Assembly: GCA_944472155.2 (NCBI GenBank)
Contig: OX235279.1
Coordinates: 117,110,110-117,174,109, forward strand
DNA: 64,000 bases
DNA from: Trichobilharzia szidati
Taxonomy: Eukaryota; Platyhelminthes; Trematoda; Strigeidida; Schistosomatidae
Direction of reading: 5' to 3'
Shown: positions 14,301 through 29,300 of the stretch, in pieces
Numbering within the stretch: position 1 is the first letter of the stretch
Layout of the letters: each line of letters starts with the position of its first letter
Position numbers and translations under genes: made by a program
Notes under the pieces: generated by a model
The model's database searches: none
What the model saw: only the letters and a program-made list of their open reading frames with translations
What the model was told of the DNA's origin: nothing

Positions 14301-17273
14301 TATTTAACCATTCAGCTGGAAATGTTATAAAATCTTTAAATATTCCCATTTTTAATATTAGAACAAGACATAAAAGCGAACAATATTGTTTTCAATTAGA
14401 TCTTCTTCAGGCTTTACTCTAATTTACATAGATTTATATACAAAATATGGGAATTCGAGAGAACAATCCTAGACTTTGCATACAAAAGAAGTTTGTTCTA
14501 CCTTTGTTTCTCCCTTGGCCTAGGTGAATTCTATTCAAAACCCTCCCGCCCTTTCTTATTTTCCATTTCCTTCGTACTTTTATGATATTTATTTAAATTC
14601 TGATTATCTGTCCACTTCACCTTTTATTTATTGAATTGTCTATATATACACATATATACTACCTTTGCTATTCTTATCACCTGCATGAACCTTATTATCA
14701 ATATTTTGTTATCATTATAATGATCGTTATTAATTTCGTTCAAAACATTTACCACATTATTATTATTTGATCCACAAAATCACCGTCATTGGTTAAAAAT
14801 TTTTATATATAAATCTATGTAAATTAGAGTAAAGCCTGGAGAAGATCTAATTGAAAACAATATTGTTCGCTTATATGTCTTGTTCTAAAATGTTATTAAA
14901 CAGAATTTTGTAAATTCAGTCTAATTTAAGTGTGACATTTTAGAGTGTTAAACCTTCCCAAACAAGGAATGATTGTTGCATTGTTTCTTTTTGCTAGTTT
15001 TAGCCCATCTGAGGTGTGTCACGCTGGGTCACCAGAATATCGTCAGTATGGTTATTTTGACGGGTATAATGTTAGACAAATATGACTTCCACTCGTAAAT
15101 GACTAAATTCCAGTTTTATTTATAGTAGGTTGCCTAATGTATAACATAGTTTACTTATTTACATAATATAATAATAATTTGGAATATAATTTGTATTACT
15201 TACCTAAATAAAGATACGGTAAAATTTGTGAAATACTTGCACCAAGAACGTCGTCATTATTTTGAGGTATCGACGCTCTTAATGGAGCTTGTTTAATACG
15301 TACAACTAGAGTTTCGTCACCAGTACTGTCCTTTAAACAAGAAATAATTTTTTCTGTCTCACTACAATCAAATCCATTTAAATTGTGACAGGATATTTCT
15401 CCCGGGATAAAATGATCGTGAGTAGGGTTTTCCTTGTTATGATGACACTTCGAGATATCATGTCTGCTATCGTTCAGTGTAATCACAAGCTTATTGTTAA
15501 ACACACGTGAAACACACGAAGAATGGTCCGAATTGTCACTTAAGGAAGCAGGTGATGCAGCTTCTGAACACGAACTGTCATCAGTATGAAAACAATTGAT
15601 TAGAAGTGGTGATTGTCGATCGATGAAATCAGAAGATCCACGCAGATTTCTAAAAGCTTCAAAACCACCTGCAATTGAAAACATCAGTGATAATTCTTGG
15701 TAATGAATTTAGAAATAATGACCGACATGAAGCGTTAAAATTATGTTGATTGGCAGAATACATTAATCATAGTGTTTAAAAATATTTAGAAATCATTTTA
15801 ATGCGTCTAAACACTTTAAACACCCTCAAGATTATGTGAGACTATTTACAGGTAGTTTTGATCACACATTGACTTTACTGAGAAGCTCTTACAAAAGTAG
15901 ACACCTGGATTTTCTATAATTCTGTTAACATATGTGTGTACCGAGTTTGAAAGAAACTGTCACATCAAATAAAAGATTTGGAAACTCGAAGTTTGTGCAA
16001 ATAAATCTGTAAAAAGTAAATTTCCTCAGCCAATCATTCTTTGGAGATTAAAGTTTATTTATTTATTATTTATTTAGTGCTTAGGGAATATAACGTTATT
16101 ATCATATAATACCATACGGCATAACAATGGAGAATCAGTCGTTTTTATTAAGTTTGTGTTATCTGGCATAAACTATTTTACCATATTTTTGGTATCTATT
16201 AACGAGATATGTGATAAATGTGACTTAATTAGTTTGGCAATAGTATCATTCACTTGGTATTTATCGTAAGTATTAGCAACAACAGTATGTTCAGCCTATG
16301 CAAACTGAAGTATTAGCTCACTAGTCCCCAAGTGAATCATTGATGTAAACCTCGCTTGGATTACTGACATCTTATCAGCTGTTTAGGATTGTTAGTCATC
16401 AAATCTTAGTGATGTCTTATGGTTTAATGCACATACCTGAATATGTTTGCTCAGTTAATTTTATTTTTACCTATCTGTGTGGTGATAGTGAGTAACATTT
16501 GTGGGAGTGTTGTGATATTTTTTTAGGAATCATTACTTTTATTGGAAATGACAAGTAAGTTTCCACAGGGTTTACACAATGGCTCAATGAAAAAGAATAA
16601 TATTTTGTTCACGGAGCATATAAACGTTTCAACTCATTGTGAAATATTGATTAGTTCTCAATTCTACAACTTAGATGTCCAGATATTATGACTTCAAAGG
16701 TATCGTATCGCGTTTATGTAAAACACAGCTAAATAAAATGACTTTAACGTGGGTTCAATGCTTAGCAAAATAAAGTTAAACGTCACAAAATTCGACACTT
16801 CGTGTTGTCGATATTACTCTGTTTTCATTTCACATCATTCAGAGAGCAATGTTATATTACATATCAACTTTTAGGTCAGTGATGATGCGATGTCTTCTTT
16901 TTTATTGCGAGAATATGCTATAAATTTCTCAAAAAAGCAGGGGATTTCAGAAGAAAATTCCTATAAATTTGAGTGCTATTAACAAAAATATTCGCAATTT
17001 TGTTAAACGTTGATATTTATTTCTGAATACCTACTTATCTTTTCTGCCTTTGACTGGGAATAATAAAATTTATCAGGTTATACAACATATTTTATAAATA
17101 ATCTGTGACAGATTGGCGTCTTAGAGCCCTCTTTATTCACCTTACACTCTTTATTTAACAGATCTTTTATTTGTGCTTATACTTTGCTTTGTAGACTGGT
17201 TAAAGAGTAATATATTGTACAAACGCTATTACCTTTGTCAAGATCACTGAAGTTGATGCAACATCATATTTAT

Positions 17274-17304
<31 letters not shown>

Positions 17305-20300
17305 TATACACTCTGAATTAAAATGTCATCTAATTTAATCATATTCATGATTATAAGTTGTTCAATAAAGTAGGCTTGAATATCCTTAACAAATTTGTGA
17401 GTGAAGAATATTGTCAAACTAAGTACTACTATATAAATCAAACTACCTATATTAAGGCTTCATAAAACTAATTTTTAGGTTTACTATGTGTTCTCATTGA
17501 TTTACAGTAAACAAAACACGATTATACCACATGATTTCAAGGGACCTTAAAACAACTTTTGTGTGTTAACTCTGAACAGCAATTGATTTGAAGAAGTGTT
17601 TTGCTGAGCAAATCACACAATTTTCACAAGCAGCTGTATTATCCACACTTTTTTCACATAAAGTTTTTACAGAATTAAAGGTGTTACACTGTAATTTACA
17701 TTACTTTAAAACAACACATAAAAATCTTTGATAAAAACCAGAATATATCTTAACTACCGAAATACAAGTAGAATGGGAATGCATAGGCATATGATCGTGG
17801 AATATCTGTTATTCGTTATACAGCGGCGAAAGGTAGAATCTAAATAAATTTGATTATCTGTAAGTAAATCTGTTTTATTATCACAAAAAACCCAAGAGTG
17901 GAGTTTTTCATATTTCTGTACACATTTCACACGGTAGATTCTTGTAAAATATATCTGAATAAGGAAATAAGAACAATATTTACACGACAGAATAAAAAAA
18001 CGGTTTTATTTCAGTGAAACTTTTATCACCACACAATCTGAATAAGGAAGCATATAATCTGTGAAAAGAATTCAGTATTCACATAAACATTTTGCAAATT
18101 GTTATATTTGAGATTTTATCAAACGAGAACGTTTATTTAAAAGGCCTGGGCAATATAGTTTTAAAGTAGACGAGTGTATTATTTCAGTCGCCATAAATTA
18201 ATTGCAGTCAGTAAAAATGAATAACCAAAATCATAGCTTCTCCACAAGAGGCGGCTATCTTGACTAACCAGTGAAAAAAACATAAAGCTTTGTTGATTTA
18301 TTCCCTTTATATAGGACACAAACCTCAATAAGTTAACCATTATTCAATGAGGCTTTGATAAACTCAGCCGATGGGTCCTGCATAGCAGCTCTAAAGGACC
18401 ATCCAGAATACCACGTCAAGCCATCATAAAAATTTTATGCCAGAAGTTAACTAATTTCCACTCCGTTTTTGTGTTACAATGTTAAAACTTTTACATTATT
18501 TATTTAAATCACATTCACCTGAAATAACTTAGTAGAAAAAAAATTGATATCGAACTCTGCTACCAGTTAATTTCCTACCAAGAATTAATCGTTTCATAGT
18601 AAGATAAAGTATCCGAATAAAAATAATCTTAGTCACCCTTTCTACCATATAGTACTCGGAATATCACCTTTTCTATTAGAAATAGAAAAAGTACACTTAT
18701 TTACTGACAAAATGTATGGAATAAAAAATATTTTTGTTAAATAGATTTGCTGATTGGTCAGCCAGGGTTTATATATATATATTGTTTATCTAACTCTTAA
18801 TGATAGCTTTTACATCATTACACACAAATGAAATTGTGATTTGGATCCCGGAAAACTATATTTCTTCTCAGACATTTTATTACACAATCGCGTATTATTT
18901 ATGGTAAGATTCTAACCGTATGAGGGTGTCCACTGAACAGCTTTTTTATGCAATAGTAAAAGTAGTAGTGGAATATATTATCACAGTCTGTGTTAGCCTT
19001 ACTACAGAAATAATAAAATTATTATGTTGATCATAAATATGATGATGAGGATTGCTGTTTTGCGGAATTTCAATGAGATTATTCAGCCATCCTGGATTAC
19101 AAGAATCCAACTAATCGGCTGACTAACGGAATTTGTTTGTTTGAGTAACAAAGGTAAGGAAGGCGGCATAACATTTCAGTACTAGGCTTTATAGAGTGGC
19201 TTTATTGCATATCCCGCTAATTGTAGCGTCGCAGTCCGTTGTTATGGTGATTTAATGACAAGTTTTGTTTTTCATAGGCTTCTTAAATGAAATTTTGCAG
19301 TAAACATTTTTTGTGGCATACGTATTATCAGATGCACTATATCCTTGAACTGAGTTACATTTGCTGCACTTTCGTCAAAATCAATTGGTTTTCGATAGTG
19401 ATATCTGCGCAATGCAATGGATTAAAAGAGGCAGCAGATTCAAAAGCTGGACATATATTACTGAATTTTCAAAAATCATGCTGGTATATTTTGGCTTATT
19501 TATTTAAAAACATCCCAAATACCCACCGGATAAAAGTGGCACCTATTTAGAAAAAGGGATATTCCACATAATCGTGGCTTTATAAGTCTAATTCTCAGTT
19601 GTGTTGAGCACTTGAATCTGCGCTAATTAGGCTGTGAGAACTAAACATTTACAAGTCCCTTGGGTAACACTGTTCACTGAAAATTCTTCCCTGAAACAAC
19701 TTCAAAAAGTAACGAGTTATGTTTAACCACTCGTGCTATTTTTTCGGTAATTGCTTGTGAAAAAGGGATGAACTGAGAGAACTTAAAGGGACAAGTCACA
19801 GATGGACTTTACTTTTATCATTAAAAATACAACGCAAAACATTTTGGTTGTGTTTTGTGTGCATTATGGAAGGCAAACGAGTAATCCTTCCTAACTGTAC
19901 CTCTTATCCAACATTCAGTTCATCATATAAATATTCAAGTGCAGGGAGTTGATTGATTTCAGTTTGGACCATAAAGTGTCTTCTGCTAGAGAACCACTGG
20001 AAAATGGGGAGTACTGGACAGCCGTCTGTTTCTAGCTCAGGACTCTTCAGAAGTTCGCCACACATCCATCAGATTTCTGAATAAAAATCTTCCGTGGTGA
20101 GCATTAAGAGCGGATTTTCAGCACAAATGTCACGTCATTTCTTCTACATGAATCATAAACTTGGTGCATCACGAAAAGCATTCTCAACAGATTGCAGCTG
20201 ACTGTACTTGCTCCATACTGAAGACCTAATGACCAGAAATAATTAGCAACAAGAAACTATGGGAACAAAATAATCAAGAACCTAATATTCAGTAGATACC

Positions 20301-23300
20301 AAGGAGAAAATTTAGATGGATAGAGCACATGCTGAGGAGACCGTCGGATGACATCGCGAGCCAGTCCCTCGAGTGGAATCCGAATAGGAAAAGATGAGTA
20401 AGTTGTCCTGGGTGACATGAAATAGATCGTGCAAAGAGGAGATGAGAGATTATGAGCAATCGTGAGCTCAGGTAAAGAGGACAACAGAAGAAAAAAACAG
20501 TGTGGGGATGTGTTGTTGAAGCCCTTTGTTCCACGCGGAACCTAAGGGAACAATAATAACATAACAGTAAATTGCGTCTCAGCTCCTAAATTCGATCTCC
20601 GCCGGGGTCATATGTACGTACTACTGAATAGTCCTTAACTACGAGGAAAAAGCCGTCCAATATTCCCTGGTTTTCATTGGTTAACTAACTGAAGTGAGTT
20701 CATATGGCTTATAATGTAAATGTCTTTAGTAACATATTTCTTCACAAATCACCTTAGCATATATATATATATGTTTAGCACAGTCTGAAATTATGTAAAT
20801 ATGCGTTTCATCGCTTAACCGAGGGAGATTCTGGTAAGTGGTCTGGTTAGAATTACCCTCTACCCACTTAGGCTGGCCAACCAAACAGTATCCCCAAGCC
20901 TCAAATAAAGAGTATGGCCTACATGAAGAAAGAATCTGTTCCGCGTGACTTAATTACAGCCAACCAAGAACTGAGAAACAATTTACTGTAAAGAAGTAAA
21001 ATAATGTCTTATCACGCCTTTCAAGATTATTTAGTGAGATAAAAGTGGTAATTAGTGGTGAAGCGGAATTTAAGAAAGTAGTTGGATTTAAGTTACACTA
21101 AAAAAATTTATCATCTTTTATTTACGTTGACCTAAATTTTGCGGATATAAAAAACTGAATAGCAAACAAATTTCCAGAATGTTTTATTGATTTAAATGGC
21201 CTTTAACTGGGTACTGCTGAAAATGTATAACATATGAGAAAAAATTAGTGTAAGGAACTAAAAGTCGACTTGCGTGATAATATTACATCTCTATTCAGTC
21301 GACAGTTCTCGTCAAGTTTATGTGAACAAACTTAATAAGAAAACTACAATTTCATTGTTCACATGAAGTAAAATAAAACATCGATAAATCACAGATAACT
21401 ATTATTATTACTACTACTAATACTACTAAAATAGTAATCCAGCAATACATTTTACATTATATCGAAACATTTACTCATATTTTTGTTTACACTGGAACTA
21501 AACATTCCAAAAATAGAACCTAAAGAGCAACAAAATGCATTTAAACGATGGCGGTTTAATAAATTATACAAAACACTGATCTTTTAATACATTGGACAGA
21601 AAGAAACTTAGTTATCAAACAGTCTATGAAACTAGAATCCTACTGATTCAAGTTTTAATTAACTTTAATTTTACAATTGAATATTATCTTATCATCTCTG
21701 AGGAATTTCACTTTATGAAAGAAAAAAAGCTGAAGAAATATCCCTGGTACTCTGACTTAATTGTGTTCTTTCAAGGTTAACATTACAAATAAAACTGTTC
21801 ATTAATCGGTTAGCTTTCTAAGTAATCCAAAACTAGACGGATGACGACAATCTCTTGTGTTATTGTTGTAGGCAAAATTTCGTACTATACCGGTAGCAGA
21901 GAAGTTCCAAGTTTGTGTATTTTTCTTTTTCAAGAGAAATGGTGAGTCTAAAATTTCTCTTTCATACCATAAAATTTATTTAGTATATTTCGCAAGGTTA
22001 CAAAAACAATTATTCTTAGATATTAGGTAACATTTATAGAACCAATAGATGAATACTTTATTTTGTGTCCTGTAACTTCATGATTCTGAACCAATATCTT
22101 AAGTGATGATTTTTTCACACTACTTAGAAGCTTTAAACCAAATGCAAGAAACCGGCATTGTAATAATTCAGCCCCAAAAGATGAGCTTAAATCGCTATGA
22201 AAGTAGTAGTTTATCTGATGCCACTAGTGAGCGGTGGTTGTTCATCGGTGGTTCAATCGTGGATGTTCGCCCACGACTTACGTCGTTGGTTTTCGATTCC
22301 TGGATGACACACTCCTAAACCTGGTCTAAATGGTAGTCAACGCGGAGAAGAGAGAAGGTTGGGCCTGTAGCTATCAACTCTAGCCTGTAAAACAACACAA
22401 TCACTAGAGAAACCAGAAAGTTTGAAGCCCTATGTTCCAGCTGGAACTCAATAGAATCTCAAAAAATGGTCGTTGGCTAGTAATGAGAGACAATGTTAGT
22501 GTCCCTACTTGTATAAAACTGGTTGGCTGTATCTTAGTTCAATTTAAAAATTAATAATGTTCTCATGAAGAATATAAACAATTACTAACCACCACCTAAC
22601 AAATGAAATGATAGTGAAACGCCAAGTATTCGTTCCAGGGGAGATTGATTAATTTAGTTAAATCAGGTAAACAAGAAGTCATAAAATACTAAGAAAATAA
22701 TTGGTAAAATATCTTTCTACAGAATAATAGGAAATGAGGGCAAAAGGAGTCTGGTTTTCAGTACGTATACAATTGGATAGCATTCTAATCAACTACAATG
22801 ACATTTAACCATATAAAAATTAGGGAAGTAAGCAAAGGAATAAGTGGATTGTGAGTCTAAGTGGATGAGTTTGAGTTATTGATTTTCCATTTAACAAAAT
22901 GCGTTTTCTTATTTTCTTAGGTGATAGAACTATACCACTTTTACTTGTCATTCATCTATTAAGCTAAAGGTATGTGAGTCAAAATATTTTCATGTTCAAA
23001 GTTGGCACTGTAAACACATCTTAATTACCCTTAATTTCTAGTTTGTCATAATGAATTTTCATTTTTGCTGATCATACACAACTAACTCACTCTTTATAGG
23101 AATCTGAATACTGAATCCTGGTTTATCGAGTCTACGCCCAACACATGCAACAGAAGGGACTCAGCGCATTTACCACAGTGCCAAAGTTTTATACTGATAT
23201 CGCTAATCTGAATACATCTTTGGCTGTTATAGATTTTACCAACTAAGTGGTTGGTTTGCAGCAAAAGGTAACAGTTGATTACATTTATGGTCATCATGAA

Positions 23301-26300
23301 AGCTACTGTACACATTACGTTTCGGTGTATACCATTGAAAGGCACACACCTTAGGGGTGATTCCATTAATTTGTTTCTTTTTTTTAACTAGTTAATCCAG
23401 TGATAAGATATTGTCGTCATCCAGACTCAGAATATAACATAAACGCTTTCTAATGGAAATGTAAATTCTTTCACTGGAAAATACTCTCTACGTAACTACA
23501 GTAGAGCTGAATTGAAGACTTGGGTTGTCTGGATTTGATGAGATACATTATCACACTTAACATGGAAAGCACCTATTGAAGTAATTGTTCTGAATGATAC
23601 CCATTAGAGAAGAAACTTTCAGATTGTAGTACTCATTTAGGTAGACTTCTTACGGGTCTTGACTATAAAGTCAATGGTTAATAGATAACACTAGACTTAT
23701 CTGAATTTTATGAAAATTTACTATATGGTTAATCTTTAAAACAGAAATCCAGTAGATTTATTTTAAAAAATAATCTTAGATGGTGACTTTACGGGTAAAT
23801 ATCATTCCCATCTTCACATAATACTAGCTTTCTAAAGAGCATCTAAAAGTGCATTTTCGTGTTATTCAGTGTATAACTGAATAGCTCGGTGTGCTTGACT
23901 TTCAGAAGCATTGGAAATTTGGTGTAACCCAGGTACCAGTTTGCAAGTATCTACGATATATTAACACTTGATTCTAAGTGGTTAAAAGGTTCTCATGCAA
24001 GTGAAGAAGTTGACCAAATGATTATAATCGTAAAATAAACTGTTTATTTTTTATAAACCAACATAGCTGCATACAATACCACATTAATCTGTCAATTAGA
24101 TATTAAATTAATTAAATTAAATTAAATTACAAGGGTTCGAATCCCAGTGGATGATTCCCAAACTAGGATGAAACAGCAGCTGTCCAGTACTCCCTGGTTT
24201 TCAATGGTTCTCTAACTGATATCAGGCCGTGATCAACTCGTAAAAACATAACAAACCCTTACAAACCAAACTATGGAAAATATATATTATATATTTAATG
24301 TTTTAATATTTTGATAACTACACCTTTCTGGCCACCATGGTGATGATGTAGTGTACAAAATGTGGCAAAACAATTGAACGTAAAGATGGTATAAAATTTC
24401 ATATATCAAAAAGATCTACACCAACAATTACTTACTATTTTACAATCTAATCGAAAACGTTGTATATAACCGTACTTGTTCAAAGCTATCGGTGAAAACC
24501 GTGAGTCACAAGTAGAAAAATATCCTAACAGAATAATGATGACAGCAGTCACAGCAATAAGACTTACATGTTTCAGATGAAGATGAAGAGGGAATATAAA
24601 TAAGGCCTTCTGACATCTTTTGAACTATTCCACTTTACTGGCTGTCCACTGAAATTCGTGCATAAAACTGAGTTAAACTTCCAAATTCATTTTAAAGGTA
24701 GGCAAAAGTTGGATTTTCATCGTTCATTTCAAGAACCTTTTCAATTGACAAACATTTTTATAAATGTTTAAAAATAATTGATGAACACACTATGAATAAA
24801 TATATTTGAGCCATTTTAAAGCATTTGCCTCAACCATTCGCTGCTCGGGGAATGTTGAAATAGGAAAAAAGTAACCTAGTTGGAGTTTTATAACAAAGTG
24901 TTATCCAAGTATTTCTACCTACAGAAATTTGCCAGTAAAAGAAATCACATGAAATAAATTATTGAGGGAATCTCATTAATATAACGCATACGATGTGAGA
25001 AATGAACTATATTACACTAATTTATCTAATGCGAATGTGACAAAGCATACTCTACTGCTATTATTTTTCCGTTTAGTCTTGAGTTGAACACACGGTTTCA
25101 GTAGCACATCTATATTTCACTCTCTTATCTGCAGTCTACTTTAGCTACCATCACCATTGTCCGGACGCCCATCTTACCTTTTCCTACTTGCGTTCCACTG
25201 AAGAGCCTAGCACAAAAGATTACTGAACGGTCTCCTCAGAGTCTATCCGACCCATCTACATTTTCTTCTGCATACTTGTTGAGCAATAGGTTTTTGGTTG
25301 GTTAGTTCCTGGGGTTCATTTTTGCTTGTTTTCTTTAGCCATCTGATCACCAGTATGCAGAGAAAGCAGCTGTTGATAAAATTCTACAGCCTGCTGAAAA
25401 TGCTTTACGTGACGCAGCAAGTTTTTGACTCATATATTTTAGAAGAACTGACTTAAAATTGATGTTGGAAACCCGAATTTTGTACTTTATAATGAATGCA
25501 ATGGATTTCCGAATATATATATATATATATAGTGTGGAAAGTATATTGGTGCCTCAAAATGTATGTTGAATTAAATGAAACTGATGTACGTTTTTAATAT
25601 CGTTGACTGTAAGTAATTGTAATCTATTACTGATTAAGGGGAAAAAAGTAGTTATAATTCAGAATAAAATGACGTCCTGACTACAAACAAAATTGCAAAT
25701 TTTTTAATTGGAAACGAACTAGACTTTGTATTACTGAACTTCATTAGTGAGTGGAGCAAGGCTGCTTCAAATTACGTCAAACTATGTGGTACTAGTGAAG
25801 CTGGGAAATGAAAACTTTTCAACTAAATTTTTGACAAAGTGTTACTTTTAAGCTAACAGTCAAATGAGCTTCGACCATAAAATTACGCCTGAAGAAAGCC
25901 TTCACACATAACATTGATTGTTATTGGTAATAGCATAGTAAGTTTCACCTCGTATGTGATATCATTAATCAAAGCTATTTAAAAAATATTTTTTATTTGT
26001 TTACACGTTTTAAGAATTTTTTTCTCCTTGAATGACAAATCTCATCAAAACTAATTCCCCTGCTTGTTTAACTTTAATAAGCCAATTCAAAATATTTTAT
26101 TGGAGAACAACAGCTTTTATGTTAATGGTGTGTACTGCTGAGTTAAAAAGTTCTTGCTTTATTGAAGATAAGATTTAGTCGTTCGTTCGAGCTCACTTTT
26201 ACAATAAACAACTTTACATGAATTGGTTTCAAAATTGACTTAAACTCTAATGTAGTGTCTTTAAATAGGGCTTTTATGATCAGTTTAATGTCACAGGAAG

Positions 26301-29300
26301 AAATATATACCGGCGTTTTAGTTTTTCAAAATAACAGCTCAGAAACCAGTTTTGCAGATAAGCTCCACTTTACAGGTCATTTTTCATGCCTCCTCATATA
26401 CGATTATGTTATTTAGATTAAAATATCAGTACAAAGCAGAATTTTCACTAGGATACAAACAAATTTACAGCAAAACGTCAATGCACTTTGCAAACAGAAT
26501 ACAAAAATATCATTTACAATCGGTGAGGTCATTTATCAAATGAATATCGTATGGCGAATAAAAACAGAACAGTGGGAAATCTACCGCATATTTCTTTCTG
26601 AAAAAATAATCATCACTCTAGTCATCCAATTAGAATTTGCCTAACGTTTTTTTGGCTGCTTAACATTTACACAGAAACAGATGAAAGCATTTTCTGTATA
26701 ATAGGTCACCTATTAAGAAAAGAAATACATTCATACATAAAGGGTATTCAGTTAAAAATCGAATTTTTGCTTAAAAGACTGAATGAAATGCATAAAAAAC
26801 TGAAAAAAACGAGTGAGAAACTTAAAGTAGAAATTCTGTGCGAAACTTATCAACATAATTTGCTTCACTTTAGCGAAAGAAAGAATAGAAAAGAGTTTGA
26901 TAGGAATCCAGCTTTAAACAAAGTTAAGGAACACTAACCTAAGAAAGATGAAGACATTTTTTTAAAACCAGTGGTGATCGCTAACTTTCACTTTTCAACA
27001 TACAGTTTAATCATTAAAAAGAATGCATGAAACACCTCCGTGTTCTACAAACGATTTAAGTTCTTCCCCTGGTCAAATTATACTCCAGATGTTACTGTTT
27101 CCATAGCAATAAAAAAAGTAATAACAAAGATTAAGTAATAAAAGTAAACTCAACTATATGTTATATCAAACAAGCATAACACATAAATAATAATAATAAA
27201 CTGATGACTATCAGATCTGTCATCTTAGGTTCAGAGAAGAATACTAGGACACTGAAGATTAAATACCCGACAACAATGCAGAATACAAAGTAAAAATCCG
27301 GTTTGAGTTTTAAGATATAGAAATCAAAACCTGATTTGTGTGTTTCATGTTATTTGCATGTTTGTATCCATAGAAAACTATTTAACAGTTCCCATTTCAA
27401 CTATATTTCAAAAGAATTTCAAATAAGTTAATTTTAGTTAGTTGGTTTTAAAATTAAACGAATTGTAAATCAATACGATTCAACATGATTGTTCCTGTCA
27501 TGAGTTAATTGTTTTGGATATTCGTATTGTTGTCAGATGATTGGAGCCTAACGGAAGGGTAGCCTGGACCTAGGTTCCGTACTAGATTGCAGTCATCAGA
27601 AAGACATATATGTATTCTCGAAGGACCTCATGACTATTCTGAGATTTGAAGATGTGTCACCCACTACTGCAGTCAGAGACGTAACCACTGAGCTATTCGG
27701 GCTTGCAACTGGCCTCCTTTGAATAAATTTATCACTAATTCTGTAGCGTTTGTTTTCAGTACCATTAGGATGTTCGCAAATTGCTTTAAGAACTAAAGAG
27801 GTGTTTTGATGATGAATATCTATCCAGTGGTAGTCATTTGTGTGTTTAAAGGAGAAAATGTAAGAGGAGGACCACTGACTAAGGTGACGAAAAACCTGGT
27901 AGCTTGAGTCGTATTTCAGCCTTTCAAAAATAGCATTTCTACAATGGATATTGGAATGGTTACTTAGTTTTCCGTTTGTGTGTAAAGATTCATTTCCACT
28001 ATATATCTAAAATTTTCTGCAAGGTCATTAAACAACATACTGATCTGTCAACTGTGGCAGTTAACTAACTTAATACACGTAATAAATAGAAAACAGACAG
28101 CAAATTCCCCCCAAAAAAGCTGTGTTGTCTTCAGTTGAAGCAATGAAATTCACATTGGGCTATAAAGGCTAAATTCTATAATCAACCCTAATTTGTGCTT
28201 TTGGAATCACTTAGATTGCTTTACATCTATACTTTTACTTCAGAATAATTCTTGAGACAAGATTGAATTTAACTGTCTCACATAGTTTAATTTGAGAAAA
28301 TTCTGCAATTATATCGGAATGCTGATCATGAAAAATTCACTCTGCATGAATAAAAATCAATAATCACGTGACCGCTGGCGCGCACACACACACATTTGAA
28401 ATTCTGTGTGTATTCTGAATCTTAGTATATAAAAAAGTAGCGTGTGTCGTTGTTTTTCTTTTGTGCTAATTAATTTAATTAAATTTAGTAACAGATTTGC
28501 ATGTTGTAAACAAAAGTGAGAAGTGAATTAAGCCTAGCAAGAATTTAAACAACCACATGAGGAGTATATGTCAAGTAGTACTTACCATAGAGCTATTAAC
28601 CAGTAAACAATCACAATGTCTATGGATAACAAAATGCTAATTTAAGTAGTTTTATCAACAGTCTAAAGGTGATGTTTATATTTTTTTTAATGATAATAGA
28701 TTTGTTACTGTAGATTGCTTGTATCTTACGTGATGCATGACATTTGTTCAGTATTCTTTGTGAAGAAACAACATCGGATGGAGTCATCTGCACTAATGAA
28801 TATGCGTATATGATGATCGACGATGGTGAAGGGTTTTTTTCGCAAACCTGATTTTACTTTTTAAAAATCTGAGTTTTAAAAGGCACTTGGTCGCAAAGAT
28901 ATTTAATAGTGAAGAACTATAGGAGTTATGGAGAAAAGGTCATCAAATGTGTCCACACCTTTTAAATATGTTTCATTTCCCATTGTTTAATTTCATTGCA
29001 ATGCCTTTTGTCATTTACTGATGTTACTCCTACTGAACTTCATCAGGTGTTAATTTAAGCAGATATTGGATGAAGACGTGACCAGTTAATAAAACAGTAA
29101 AATTTAGATCTTTTTGCAGTACCTGTAAGCAAGGAAATTTGAGGATATAACAATGTTTTATTACCAGATTCGAGAACTGTCAGGCCGTGAACACTGAAAT
29201 GAAGAAGCTCAAGATATTAGTGTAAGAGAAGGATTTGAGCACTGCGGTAGGACATGATTTCATTATATAGAATTTTTTTCGAAACATCATCCAGCTCTTA

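Larger units (their letters stand above)
8593..15203 (-). other. MKP intron 2 (6.6 kb)
   Basis: GT at 15203-15202, AG at 8594-8593. It holds a 34-bp RTE tail insertion (10708-10741), a pyrimidine-rich tract (about 10810-11280), a repeat copy (11395-11465), a Penelope-like endonuclease remnant (13240-13800) and a fold-back element (14359-14887). From 8650 to 10690 and from 11470 to 13200 I see nothing beyond AT-rich DNA. Confidence 0.87.

Noticed and set aside
23094..23366. 90-residue minus-strand open frame
   Set aside because: It runs through a family A repeat fragment and unrelated sequence; not a gene.
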